In this document: positions 30,253-42,087 of the stretch, piece by piece
How the letters are laid out: every line of letters starts with the position of its first letter
Numbering within the stretch: position 1 is the stretch's first letter
From: Zygnema cylindricum
Taxonomy: Eukaryota > Streptophyta > Zygnematophyceae > Zygnematales > Zygnemataceae
Length of the DNA: 64,000 nt
Direction of reading: 5' to 3'
NCBI GenBank assembly: GCA_037447655.1
Contig: JBBHKE010000316.1
Location: forward strand, 30,001-94,000
The notes under the pieces: model-generated
What the model was told of the DNA's origin: nothing
The model's database searches: none
What the model saw: the letters and a program-made list of their open reading frames with translations, nothing else
Program-made: the position numbers and the translations under genes

Positions 30253-30924
30253 TTTTCTGGAGAACGTGAATTTAGAGAAATCTTAATTTTAGAAAAGCTT
30301 ATATTACAGGCATGTCTTAGCTCCTTTTGACATTTAATATTTTTTTTGGTAGGATTTTAGATTTAATGTTATTTCTTGTTGAGTTAGTTGAAAGAAACAA
30401 AAAGTGTTATTTATATATTTCTGAAAACGAAGGAGGTAGCGGAAGCAGTGGTGAATCATCGGAAGCAGTTCACATCGTGAAGCGGTGACGCAGCATAGCA
30501 ACGCAGCGGATGACGTGGAAGTATTTGATAAAGGGAAGTTTGGAAGACATGGCAGGAACGCAGTGGAGGCAGTGGAGAATTAGCTGAAGCAGTTCGCTTC
30601 GCAACGCAGCAACAAATGAAGCAACGCAGCGGAAGAAGTGGTGTTATAATGTTAGTGAAAGTGTCAATTTCACATTTATGACTTACGGGGAGCTGTTACA
30701 GGACAAATTGTGCAAGGTGGTGGTTTTCAGCAAGACAAATGGGACGTGGCGAAGTCAGCAAAACAGTGGTGATGTATTGTTTTAACTAACGTTTTTGAAT
30801 CATTAGTAGTGGAGGTTGATAGAGAATTTTTAATCTCTAAATATTCTACGTTCTTCATTTTGTTTGTATTTCCATTAGGGTAGAAATATCTGCATGGACT
30901 ACTGAGTCTAAAGCTTTAGGGGAG
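30253..30924 (+). other. GagD-1 3' internal non-coding region and polypurine tract
   Basis: No frame of note. Repeated GCAGC, GAAGCAGT and AACGCAGC words (about 30430-30640) echo the GCAGC-rich parts of the LTR. The polypurine tract AGGGGAG at 30918-30924 precedes the 3' LTR. Confidence 0.6.
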
Positions 30925-31806
30925 TGTTGAAATTGAAAGCTATAGTTCTCAGTAGATGAGGCTATGAGGAGGAAGTTAAGGGTGAAAGGAGCAGCTGCTA
31001 GAGCTACGGTGTCAAAATAGCGCAGCGTAGCAGCAGAGCAGTACACGCTGCACTTTGTATTCATACTGCGCTGCGATGTCAAACTAGCGCAGCGTAACAA
31101 CATAGCATTACACGCTGCATATTTTTCTGGATGCACGAAACTAAATTTTCGGGGGAGTGTTGTTTTGAAAAGTCAGTTTCGTGCGTAACTGCTAATTAGA
31201 TTTAATATGGAGGTTTGAATAGATTCACGGATTGGGGGAGCGAACGGATTGATAATTAAAGTTACGTAAAATACTCATTGAGTGGTGGGAACAAGCAATA
31301 AAAAATGGACGGCGGATCGCGAAGCGATCCGATGTAAAATAAACGGAATGTTGAAATAGACATCGCCGGTACGGAGCAGCTGCGACGCAGTTAAGTCAAC
31401 GCAGTTGCGGCTATTTTTATGATACGTACGGAAAACGCAGCCAGCGCAGCCAGCGCAGCTAGCGCAGCTGCGGATAATATGACTAGGATAGATCTCGAGT
31501 AATGATGATTGTATGGTAGTGGTAGCTTAGTAGTTGCTCAGTGGTAGCTTGGTTTCTGACATACGAAGAGTACGGTGTAAATATTATGTACAACAGAGGT
31601 TTGTCCTTTTGACTAATTAGTTTATTAGAGTAGATACAGTACGGCTGGTATGCCTCCGTACTCTGAGTATAACTTGCAGGACTTAGATTATTTTATGGAT
31701 CGCAGTCAAGTTAATCAAAGTAATGGCAGACTGTTTTCTGCATCTTTGACCTGTTGGTGTGATCACTCTGATTGGTGCTTTCATATGAAACTTTGTGGAG
31801 TTATTC
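30925..31806 (+). repeat. 3' LTR of GagD-1, truncated
   Basis: Matches 27512-28393 with about seven differences. It then stops after GGAGTTATTC and continues as part of another LTR. The last ~320 bp are missing. Confidence 0.88.
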
Positions 31807-32161
31807 GGTTAAATGAGCTTTCATATTAGCACATCTTTAAGTAGCTATCATACCCGATATACTTGGACACAGGTGCTATGTTACATTGTAACGACGATGG
31901 GCTATTCAGACGGACGGTAGGTACGTAGATCAAATCCTGGGTCTGTTAACTTTTTGGTAAGTTTAACAAAGGACTGCCTTTTGCTCTAAGAGAAGCATAG
32001 GCAGCCATGGCTCTAGCTTCTTCTTTAGTCTCCAGTGACTACCACAAGTATGGGGGCTAGAGAGAGAGAAGTTAAAAGCACGCTGATTTTGCTTATCCTT
32101 CCTCATTTTAGATTACTTAAGAAACCTAGAAAATACATAAGAAAACCTTCAAATTTCAACA
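31807..32161 (-). repeat. Copia LTR fragment (minus) with tRNA-like module
   Basis: On minus it starts TGTTGAAATTTGAAGG at 32161 and shows the usual LTR beginning. The tRNA-like module reads on plus at about 31885-31950 (AGATCAAATCC as B box). It ends at the GagD-1 break. Confidence 0.75.
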
Positions 32162-32722
32162 ACGCGGAGGGATAACATTTGGTCGTAGGCATTCGTGGGA
32201 ATGTACGGACGAGTGGAAGGTTGCGCATCTACTCAACGGCCTTGTTGTACAGAAGCAATACAAAAAGGACATCGGTCGTAGTACCTTTCTGTAGGGTATA
32301 GTTATTCCATTGGTTCGTACGGCAGTACATATGGATTGTGAGAGGGATTAGGACTTACCATCTTTTAAGACAATCACCTCTCTCTTTGAGAGTTTTTGTA
32401 TATATTGGCATTTTTGCCACCTCATAACTAATCGGCTGGTTAGCGATTTTCAGTGATTTTTTTTGCTACGGAATCAAGGGAGTCCACCAAACACAGTGAA
32501 GCAGTGAGATTGTCAATTTGTTAACTTGGGTAGCAGTCGTTGTGGTTGAAACTGGGTTAGTTAAAAACTACCTAGAGGCTTCTTAAATTTTGTAGTCCAA
32601 TGGAGGACACAAAATTGCTGGTTATTTGCCGACCCTCTAAGTTGCCCATCTTCAAAGGATCTCGGTTCATCTATGGGGAATATAGATGAATTTTGTATTC
32701 CAATGGAGGACACACAATTGCA
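32162..32722 (+). mobile_element. Copia 5' LTR half, leader and gag start (plus)
   Basis: The right part of an LTR: GTAC motifs, TATATAT at about 32399 and the GACTC-like leader. It ends at 32619, followed by a mutated primer site GGTTATTTGCCGACC (32620-32634). The gag ATG at 32600 lies in the LTR. About 60 bp of gag follow, then a second short copy of the LTR end (CCAATGGAGGACACACAATT, about 32698-32717), after which the sequence turns into the inverted element at 32723. The left half of this LTR is missing at the junction with the minus-strand LTR. Confidence 0.7.
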
Positions 32723-33913
32723 CGCCTCACTTGTCCACTCACTATCTCCCAAAATCTTTTTCTCACATAAAGCTTATATCATCATACTCTCCTAGTATAT
32801 GAAGCCAATTCCATTGAAGTTGGGCACCTTAGAGGTTGGGCCCATAACCTGCAATTTTGAGACCTCGATAAGTCCTCTGAATGGGCAGCTCACACGAAGC
32901 CCTTAGGATAACCACGACCCTTTTGTGTTTCAGTAAGAATAACTGCCACCCTGGCAGACAAGAACTATGACCACCTTAGTCGCTGTGAAGATAAGACTCA
33001 TCTGAGTTTATATCAAAAAAAATCTTTGAATTTGCCCCCCTGAGCAGTAAGTTGTGGAGGGTCAAAATTGACATTTTGTACACAAACACTCTGGGAGAGA
33101 GGAGGCTATTTACCAATTTTTCTAAGTCCTATATTACTGTATAAACCTTGTACTACAAATGTATGACACCAATCAGAATGTTGTGTTGTACAGAAAGGTA
33201 CAAGTGCCAGAGTACTTCATGTTCGTCCATCGTACCGTATGGCCAAAATGTCGACGCCTCCTATATCTTAATTTGCTCCCATATTCTCTTGAGATGCCGC
33301 AAGCCAATGAGGATGTGCCACGTGTCATTTGACATGTCGGTGACCGAAAATTGCCAAAACGCATACTCCGTGATCTCGGCGCCAATCGTGGTCGTTTGAT
33401 CAAAACCAACTTCTAACTCTAGTTGTCGAAATTTAATGCGCGGTATTTGTTTTGATGTCGAAATAAATATGCGGTATTTGTTTTGCAAAGTACGTAATCC
33501 GTACAAATGCTCTACTTGTGTCTATGTTTCACAAGTCAATTCACGTCGTTAAATGAATTTATCTACGTGTACGTCAATAAATATTTAACGAACCCTATAT
33601 ACCACAACACTAGTCTTAGTCTATAGGAAATAGCTAACGGCTATTGTTGACTTTGACAGCCAGTAGGTACCAAGATCAAATCCTAGGTCTGTCAAGTTCC
33701 TTTTCGGTAAACCTACCAAACTACTGCCTGTCTCTCTCTCTCTGGACTGCATAGGCAGCCATGGCTTTAGCTCCCTCCCCAACCTTCACTGAATACGACA
33801 AGTGTGGGAGTTGAAGAGAGGAGTTAGAGGCAAACTGCCTCTTTTTCTTTTTTGCAATTTATCTTTATAAGTTTAAACTTAGAAAATACTAAAAGAAACC
33901 TTTAATTTCTATA
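32723..33913 (-). mobile_element. Copia 5' LTR and gag start (minus)
   Basis: LTR 33913-32850 (1064 bp; the first bases read TATAGAAATT for TGTAGAAATT). Primer site 32849-32834 (GGTTATGGGCCCAACC). Gag start 32840-32723, with an early stop. The LTR-borne ATG has become ATC. The tRNA-like module reads on plus at about 33612-33696. Hairpin I is kept as ACTC-AGAT-GAGT and hairpin II is lost. The gag remnant runs head to head into the plus-strand fragment. Confidence 0.82.
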
Positions 33914-35144
33914 ATTGAACCGTTTAATTGCATCATCGATGGTTCATTCTCTTTCATTCTACACCCAATGTACTCCTCAAATAGGTAACTTTCATTTGCC
34001 TTTAACCCCTTTCAAACGCATTTGCTAGGCCGTCAAACAATTAGAAGCACTATCATGAGTTATAAAATTTTCACGCGTGGCAACTCCATATTGTTGTCGT
34101 GGATGCCGCCATATTTCTCTTGTCCCACTTCTTTGTTCCTGCTAGATCCACTGAAATATACGTCATTGTCTCTCTCCCTATCACAATGTCCATAAGCTTT
34201 CTCTCGGTGTGAATGCTCTTTGAATGTCTCTCTTCCAAATTAGATAATTAGAACTTGTGAAGACGATGGTCTTGTTGAAGACTTTAATATCATCATCTTG
34301 GCGCTCCTCCTCTTCTTCCCATAAACTTTAGGTTTCCTCTTTTTCTTATTTTCCTTTTTCGTTGAGTATAAGAGTCATCACCACCTCCTCCATCGCTGTC
34401 ACCCTTTTGTGTTTTGAGAAATAGCTGAAAGCGTTTATACATCTCCTCATTCATCTTCACATTTTCTCCCCCCATTTGTCGAACTTATCATATTATGTCC
34501 ATATAACTCCTCAACTACGTTCTGCCGAGGATTTTTTTCCCCACTATATCACTTAGAGTTGATATTAACCTGTTCCAATACCAATTGAAAGACACAAGAC
34601 AAGCAAATGCAAAATAGATACACCACGAAATATATTTCTCTCATACTCAATATATTGATAAAACGTCCAAATAGAAAGCTCTATTGTCTATTCTTTATCC
34701 CTCGACTCCAAAATAAACTACGCCTCAAAAAAAAAAATCTGAAACTTTGTCTCGAAGTATTAATATATGCAATTTATCATTGTAATGACTATTTTGGCTG
34801 CATAGTCACTTATGTCACTTTGTCAAAGATTATAGGTTTTAAGTACATGTTGAAACATTTAAAGTACCGTTGAGTTTCAATTTGACGGTAAATTAGTTGA
34901 ATAGCTTTGAATTTCAAAATATTGTTACAACCGGTTGAATTTTTGTCGCGCTAGCGAACGTCCAACTTCATAATAAAACTAACATTTCACACGGCCGTCC
35001 AAGGTTACGGTAACAATTGGGGTAACCACATGTAAATAAAAGTGTTGCGCAATGTCATTTTTTGCCTTTACCAGAGCTTCGCAATGAGAGCACATGTTCG
35101 CTTTTAACTTAGCAACACAATTGAAATTTAATCGCGAAGCGTAA
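33914..35144. other. No gene supported
   Basis: No copia similarity. A short basic minus-strand frame at 34475-34293 (K/R/G-rich) has no motif. TTGGTATTGGAACAGG on minus at about 34570-34585 faintly resembles an LTR-element primer site but differs at several bases. AT-rich sequence makes up the rest. Confidence 0.4.
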
Positions 35145-35889
35145 TGTTGAACTTAGACGCAAATTGAAGAGCGACCTGAAATGAAACTTTTGAAAGTTAA
35201 AGTACTATAAGTCTTGTACAAACATAATAAATCGCATATAACAAAATAAACTTTGTACACTATAACAAAGCAGAATCGGACATTTGTTTCAAGGCTAACA
35301 TTAAAAGTATTTTTTGATCTAACGACACATGTTGCGGCCGAGATCCCGAAATGATCACTTTGGCGGTGTTCGTACAGGGCATGACCTGGCGCCACGTGGA
35401 GAGATAACATTTGGTAGGGGAAATCTCGAGGACATAAAGACGAGTAAAAAAGAGACACGCGTCCACTTAATGGCCTTGTCATACACATGCCGTATAGAAA
35501 GGACAACAACTGTAGTACCTTTCTGTACTATACAGTCATATGAGTAGTAGATAGGGGTTGTGAGAAGGGTTTGGTACTTAGCATTTTTAGTAGGCAACAG
35601 CCTCTCTCTTTGAGAGTTTGTATAAATTGGCATTTTTTGTCGCATCATTACTTATCGCCAAGTTAGGCGTTTTCAGTGATTTTTTTTTGCTGTGGACTCA
35701 GGGGAGTCCAGCGTGCACATGGGTGCATCTTTTTTGCTGTGGACTCAGGGGAGTCCATCGTGCACATGGGTGCAATTAGGTTGACAGTTTGTGTGTTTGA
35801 TCAGCAGTGGATGTAGTTGAAATAGGGCTAGTTAAAATTACCTACAGGCTTCCTGAATTCTGTAGTCCAATGGAGGACACACAATTGCA
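35145..35889 (+). repeat. 5' LTR of CopP
   Basis: Right part clear: CCACGTGG at about 35393, GTAC motifs, TATAAAT at 35621-35627. Hairpins TGGACTC-AGGG-GAGTCCA (35693-35710) and TGCAC-ATGG-GTGCA (35714-35727) follow. A 47-bp segment holding both hairpins is tandemly duplicated to about 35775. The gag ATG at 35870 lies 20 bases before the LTR end. The left edge is uncertain and no tRNA-like module was found, so the left third may be missing. Confidence 0.72.
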
Positions 35890-36528
35890 CGTTATGGGCC
35901 CACCCTCAAAGGTGCCCATCTTCAATGGATCAGGGCTCATTTATTGGGAAGCCATGATGAAAGGGGCATTGTGCAAAAAACGATAATGGGGTATTGTTAG
36001 TGGACAAGTGAAATCTCAAGGAATTACACTAGGGTTTGGTGGAATAAGGTTTTCTTCAACAGAATCTGCTGCAACGGAGGAGGCAGATGATAAGGACAAC
36101 ATTGTGTCCAAAAAGGTGAAAGAAAAGGAGACACCTTCTACTCATATTGCTCCTATGCCCACGGCACCCAAAGCGGCGGTCGTGGAGACCACGGAGAACG
36201 ACACCCAAATGAGGGAAGACACCAACATGGCTGTGAAACACTTTATTTGAGACACCTCACTCAAGCTTTGGCAACTCCCCATCTTCTCGTTTACCAGGCT
36301 AAGGAGTTTTGGGTGAGTTTGGTGGAGATCTATGGAGTTGGTACGATTCAAGAGCTCCAGTTGGCCGAGCAAAAGTTGGGAAACTATATTTACAAAAGGA
36401 GAAAAATGTTAGACTACTGTAATGATCTCTCTTTTTGTATACGGAGATGGAGAGTGACAGATGGCGATTATAATGCAGATGAAAGTTAACACTCTCATCA
36501 TGAAGTTACCCGACGAGTATGAAAACAG
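35870..36528 (+). pseudogene. gag: CopP gag N-terminal part
   Basis: ATG at 35870 in the LTR reads M-E-D-T-Q-L-H, then the primer site V-M-G-P-P-S, then VPIFNGSGLIYWEAMMKGAL. A stop comes soon after (CKKR-stop at about 35983). Gag core sequence continues in other frames (HLTQALATPHLLVYQAKEFWVSLVEIYG, 36250-36335). It stops at KLPDEYENS (about 36528), where the foreign LTR begins. Confidence 0.83.
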
Positions 36529-37676
36529 TGTACCAAGTATATAAAATGAATAACAATTCATAGAAGTGGAATACACTGGTCCAAAAGATACTTTTACACG
36601 AAAAACATGTTGTCCATAACAATTTTCAGCCATGGATTTACCCTTGGAAGCACCACAGACTACCCAAAAACAACCTACTTTGAATCATCACAGAATTTTA
36701 CATTAATAACAAAACAAGCTGAAACTACAATCAAACATATTTTCTAGGCTTTAGAATAACCTTACTAAGTTTCAGACAAAAATAATAAACAGAGTGATCA
36801 CATCATCTAGTCAAATTTGCAGATTAACAGTCTGCCAGAACTTTGATAAAACAGACCAACTTCACAATGAAGTAAAACTCACACCAGGCATATAATAAGC
36901 CTGCAAAATCTGTTACAATATTAAAAATATAAAGAGGAACACACATACAAAATGTCAGATAATTCGGACAGCAGATCTGAGAGTAATCCTTAGATAATTT
37001 TACCACAAATCATCATAAACAATTTTTGGTCCAGAAAGTTCCTATTCAACAAAATCACAAGTCTTACATCTATACCCTCACAGACTACACTACTAAGTTT
37101 GTCCACCAATCAGACGCCTTGTTGAAGAACCGTGGCATACCAGCTGTACGCTAACTACCTCCTACATTCACTAGTGTTAGTATACCTGATAACACAAGGT
37201 ATGTTAGAAATTGATAAAACTACACTAATTAGATATTTACAAAAGACAAACCACTGTTGAACCAAATATTTACGCAAAAACGAAAGTATGCTCGTTGAGT
37301 CATCAAATCATTAATGTGGTCTTCCTGAGTCATCATTTGTTGGCGGTCTTCCGTCTGCCGTCCGTGTACCCAAATCGAAATGCGGCCTGTCACCAAAGTA
37401 CTCAAAGTGACTCCGCGAACCAGAGTGGATATTCGGGAATCTATTTGTTATTTTACTGCTGCAAATAATCTGCGCAATACTCCACGAGTAATCATACGCC
37501 ACGTGCTACTATTCAAATTACTGCTTTTCTTATCGAATCCTCTAAATTAACCCGCACCACATCACGTAAATCAAGAATCGTTCGCTCTCCCAAATTAGGT
37601 ATGCCTCATACCATATTTTTGAGGCTACTCTAAAACAAATGTGTACGTAACTAAGTCTTTAAAAAAACAAAACACG
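36529..37676 (-). mobile_element. GagD-type LTR with gag start (minus), inserted in CopP gag
   Basis: On minus the LTR runs from about 37674 (TGTTTTGTTTTTTTAAAG) to 36608 (GGACAACA). Just inside its end is ATGGCTGAAAATTGTTATGG, the same gag start (M-A-E-x-x-Y-G-Q) as GagD-1. The block GGGAGAGCGAACG at about 37587 on minus matches the GagD-1 LTR. Beyond 36608 the expected primer site is not recognisable. No target duplication is visible, and about 75 bp of CopP gag are missing at the site. Confidence 0.65.
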
Positions 37677-40593
37677 ATTGAGATAAGGAGAGGAGGAAAG
37701 AGCATTTAAGCTCTAGCTGCCAGAGGAAACAAGTGGAGAAAGGACATGAAAAAGTCGTACATAGGAGAAAGAGATCAGTCCGGAGAATGGAGGCCTCTAA
37801 AGGGTCTTTGTCATTTTTGCAGAAAGTCGGGACACTTCATTGCAGATTATGTCAAACTGTCGCCGCTGGGGCTCCAAGAGAACCATGGAGGGGGTTCTTC
37901 CAGAGGGAAGAAAAAGGCACTTGTGGTCACAACTGTGAAAAGAGAGACCGAGGATGAGTCCTATGAGGAGGAGGACGGGGAACTTCTTCTTGGGGAGAAT
38001 CTGGAGGAGAAGGAGATCCCTCGGAAATAGAAGTGCGCTCTCAGAGCGAATCGGGAAGCTCCAGAAGTAGGATGGATCATTGACTTAGGCGCATCCATGC
38101 ATCTGTGTCCTCATAGGCACCTCTTTACTATGCTAAGAAAAATCCCTACTTTAGAGATAGAATATGAGGATGGGAGAGTGGTTACTATAGATCTTGTGGG
38201 ATTGGTAGATGTGAAAGTCTTAGTAGTGGGTAAGACTTCTATACTCACATTCTCAGATGTACTCTATATTCCTCAAGTGAATAAAAATCTTGTCTCTATG
38301 TCCGTATTAGATGTCAAAGAATTTGATACCTTCACTAGAAAGGGAGTCTTTACACCTAAATATGGGGATGAAGTCTACTTCACGACAGATAAGGGTATCC
38401 AAAGAATATTTGGGCTTAATCTGCGTAATGAAAAGAAGAATGCTTATTATGTTGGTGTCCCAAAGTTTAGGATTTGGCATAGGCGGTTGGGGCATGTGCA
38501 TTTTGATAGGTTGAGGGAAATGAACAAGCTTGGTGTAGTAGAAGGCATTTAGTTTGAGGATAATGAAATGGTGGATGACTGTAGTGGATGTGCACAAGGT
38601 AAGGCTCACACACTTCCTTTTCCCAAAGCCGCCACATATAGGGGTGAGAAAATACTAGATCTAATACACACAGATATCTGAGGACGAGCAAAAATTATTT
38701 CGGTTGGAGGTAAAAGGTTTATGCTCTCAATAACTGATGAGTGATCCAGATACTTTATAGTCTACTTTCTAAAAACAAATTATGAAACACCAACTTACTT
38801 CAAAGAATATAAAGCACCAACTTACTTCAATGAATATAAAGCCTGGAGTGAGAAGTTGCACGAAACCCCATTAAGAGAATAATAAGTGATAATGGGGAAG
38901 AGTATACCTTTAACTAGTTTGAGGAATACTTGGGGGATGAGGGAGTTTAGCATCAAAAATCAATATCGTATAATCTAGAACAAACAGGGGTAGTTCAGAG
39001 GTTGAACGAAACACTATGAGATAGTGTATGCAGTATATTGGCTGACAAGAAAATAGTAAAAAGGTTTTAGGCAGAAGCCATGAATTGTGCCAACTACATT
39101 AAGAATAGAGTCATACCTCAGTCGATAAATGAATGACACCTAATGAGAGATGGGTTCGAAAGAAACTAGATATCTCTCACCTTAAAAGATTTGGTAGCCA
39201 AGTTTACAGTCTTGATACGGATAAGAAATACTGGAAACTACATGCTAAGGGAAGACCTGGATACTTTGTAGGATATGATGAGGATGTCAAGGGATATAGA
39301 GTCTATGACTTAGCAAAACAATATATCATTCTACTCAAACACCAAGTTGTCATGGATGAAGGGAAGTCATTTGACCCGTTCAAATATACCAAGAAGATAG
39401 AAATCAATTTTGAGTCCGAAAGTGAGGAGAACTCGGTTTTCCCCAAAAGAGACATAAGTGAAACAGTGATTGCAGATTAAGGGAAGATCTAAGATACAAG
39501 AGATCTACCACAAACCCCATATATTCCTATGGAATTCGAGGAGACAAAAGATGAGGAATCGGAACTAGCTTCCATTAATAGGGAAGCTAATGAGGCAGTA
39601 AGGAGAAATCTAAGACTTCCCTCGATTCCAGCTTCAGAGTTTTAGGGAGGAAGAATGAGCAATAAAAGGATAGAAGAAAAACAAGCCGCTCATAAGGAAA
39701 CTAAGCTATCTCACCCTGATGAGCCTTAGTCATACTCGGTGGAAGTGAACAATCCGGAGAAAGACATATGGTTTAGAGCCATAAATGAAGAGATGGCCTC
39801 CATCATGGAAGCAAAAACTTGGGAACCAGCGGACTCTCCTCCAAATAGAAATCGATTGGCTGTAAATGGGTGTTTAAACTGAATTTGAATTCAGATTATA
39901 CCATTGAAAGATATAAGGCTCGGTTGGTAGCAAAGGGGTTCACCCAAAAGAAGAGGATTGACTATGAGGAGACTTTTGCTCCAGTTGTTTGGTTCCCATC
40001 AGTAAGGATCCTCCTCACTTTAGCGGCAACAAAAAACATGGAAATACACTAGATGGATATTAAGAGCGCCTTTTTCAATAGTAAGTTAGAGGAAGAAAGT
40101 TTCGTGCGACAACCAGAGGGGTTCGTGTGGAAAGGAGAAGGGAGCAAAGTATGCAAGCTCATAAAGTCTTTATATGGACTTAAGCAGGCTCCCCGACAGT
40201 GGAATAAGAAACTAGATGAGTTTCTCAGCCGTTTGGGATATATTTGGATCAGCTCTGACCATTCTATCTATATGTTTGAAGATGAGAATTGTGTGATTTT
40301 TATTACAATTTATATGGATGATCTGCTTGTGTTAAGAAAGTCTTTGGAAAAGATCAATAAGTTAAAGAAAGATCTTAGAAGTAGATTTGACATGAAGGAT
40401 TTAGGGGAGGCAAGATATATTTTGGGAATCCAAATGGAGAGAGATATGGGGAAAATGATCATTAGACTTACTTTGAAAGAAGCAATAGGTAACATGCTTC
40501 TGAAATCCCAAATGGAAAAGGCAAATAGTTGTACCACTCCCATGGACTTGAAGAAAGTAAGTGATGAAAGTGTACAAAGAGGAGTAAAAATTT
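37677..40593 (+). pseudogene. pol: CopP gag end and pol
   Basis: Gag tail EIRRGGKSI; knuckle CHFCRKSGHFIADYVKL (last Cys is Tyr, about 37808-37860). Protease GWIIDLGASMHLCPHR (Ser of DSGA is Leu, about 38073). Pre-integrase WHRRLGHVHFDRLREM and zinc CSGCAQGKAH (about 38475 and 38580). Integrase is heavily broken to about 39120. Then come the post-integrase block LKRFGSQVYSLDTDKKYW (about 39180) and RT with [15 protein letters not shown] and [35 protein letters not shown] shows YMDD in place of YVDD (about 40300-40345). It ends in the linker before RNase H. Confidence 0.85.
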
Positions 40594-42087
40594 TAGCCTC
40601 TAGGTAGTTTTTAACTAGCCCAATTTCAGCCACAACCACTGCTCCCCTAGAAAACAAATTGACAATTTGATTGCACCCATGTGTAGTCAGGACTCCCTTG
40701 AGTCCGTAGCAAAAATAATAACTGAAAACGGCCAACCAGCCGAGAAGTTAGAAGGCGTCAAAGATGCCAAGTTTATACAAAAACTCTCTATTAAGATAGG
40801 TGCCTACCTACTAAATTCCCTAAGTCATAAACCACTCTCACAACCCCTATCTACTGACCTACGAACCAATCACATGACTGTAGAGTAGAGAAAGGTACTA
40901 CCGCCAATGTAGTTTCCGTACGGCCTCTGTACGGCAAGGCCATTGGATGGACACGTGTCTCCATCTCACTCGTCCTTATGCTCCCTGGAATTCGCGCCTC
41001 ACAATGTTATCTCACCACATGGCGCCAGGTCACGTCACGCGCAAAAACCGCCAAAACAACCATTCGGGGATCTCGACGATGATATACACCGTCGAATCCA
41101 ATTCAATTTTCAGTATTAGCCGTCAAAACAAATGTCCGGTTCATTTGTTTTGTGTGTGACGTGTGGTATTGTATTTTTTAGCAATCTCTATGCATTCTAT
41201 CCATAATTTTGTTAATCGGACTAGATCCTCTAACAACGTTTAAATAAATATCAAACCTCATGTAGTGTAACCGAATTCTACGACACAGTGGTTAGAGCCG
41301 ACGCCAACGCCTTGCTTTGTTGGTCAGAGGTTCGAGTCCTGCCGAACTCAACCTTTTGTTAAGGGTGACTTATGTCACTCTTTTGTCTTGCATATGAAAC
41401 TAAGGCTCCCATGGCTCAACCACCCTCTCTATCCTTCGGTAACTACAACAAGTATGGTGGCTAGAGAGAGGAGGTGGAGAAAGGTTGTCCGCCTTTTTCT
41501 TTTTCTATTTTACTGAACTATTTAGACCTAGAAAATACCCTATAAATATTGTAATATCAACACTCCCCTTATTTTCTAGTCTAACTTTAACTTCAGTTTT
41601 AGTCCACACTTTTCTTTGCAACATTTTAACCTGGGAGAAGGCCCCAGTTTTGTCATCATATCAACCACCATTTCCTCATCAGATCTATATACAAGATTCA
41701 CAATCTTATTCTCAACTTTTTCCCTAACAAAACTCAATCTTATGTCCATATGTTTAGCCTTGAAATGATGTTTTGGATGAGCTGCAATTCCTATGGCAGC
41801 TTGATTATCACAAAACACAACATGCAAATTTTCTTTCATATACCTTACTTCTTGCAACAAAGACTTGACTCACATCAACTCTTTCACATCAGAACAAGAG
41901 GCCATGTACTCGGCTTCCATAGTAGACTAAGCAACCACCTTTTAATGCTTGCTGCTCTAACAACAAGCACCTTCCCCCACATACAACACATACCTAGAAG
42001 AACATCTTCTCATAGGTGCACCCCCCTAACAAGCATCACTCCAAGTAGTGATATCAGTGTGCTCCCATCCCAAATGCAATGATAACT
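40594..42087 (-). mobile_element. CopF-1: copia 3' LTR and RNase H fragment (minus)
   Basis: LTR 41562-40594 on minus (TGTTGATATTACAATATT at its start; about 40 bp missing at its end). It is preceded by the polypurine tract and an RNase H remnant 42087-41563 (VVFCDNQAAIGIAAHPKHHF, RLSFVREKVENK, DMMTKLGPSP). The MEAEY region and WSDAS region upstream hold stops. Hairpin I GGACTC-AAGG-GAGTCC is kept. The remnant is cut at LHLG by the CopC-1 LTR (42088). It is a relative of the element at 61731. Confidence 0.85.
41273..41350 (+). ncRNA. tRNA-like module antisense to CopF-1
   Basis: Best-kept copia example: acceptor-like GAATTCT/CGAACTC (5 of 7), A-box region CACAGTGGTTAGAGC, anticodon-like stem CCAAC/GTTGG, and B box GGTTCGAGTCC (perfect). 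The T stem pairs only partly and the anticodon loop is too long, so it is a relic. The same module lies at 47261-47338. Confidence 0.62.

Larger units (their letters stand above)
27512..31806 (+). mobile_element. GagD-1, young LTR element with gag and a basic ORF but no pol
   Basis: 5' LTR 27512-28714, primer site, gag 28689-29498, a second ORF to 30252, about 670 bp non-coding, polypurine tract, and a 3' LTR from 30925 cut at 31806. No protease, integrase, RT or RNase H is present. Over the 882 bp shared by both LTRs I count about seven differences, so this is the most recent insertion in the window. It landed in the RT fragment at 27326-27511. Gag-only non-autonomous elements (TR-GAG) are known in plants. 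Mobilisation would need pol from another element; CopC, whose LTR ends resemble these, is a candidate. Confidence 0.87.
35145..40593 (+). mobile_element. CopP, decayed Ty1/copia element broken by an insertion
   Basis: 5' LTR (certain from about 35270, possibly from TGTTGAAC at 35145) to 35889, primer site 35890-35905, gag, then a foreign LTR at 36529-37676, then gag end, protease, integrase and RT to 40593. There a minus-strand LTR (CopF-1) cuts it; RNase H and 3' LTR are missing. Many stops. A 27-bp tandem duplication lies in the integrase region at about 38790-38842. The part from 38582 onward is repeated at 44570. Confidence 0.85.

Noticed and set aside
34565-34590. Minus-strand TTGGTATTGGAACAGG as an LTR-element primer site
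   Set aside because: Several mismatches to the tRNA-Met site and no LTR pair around it.
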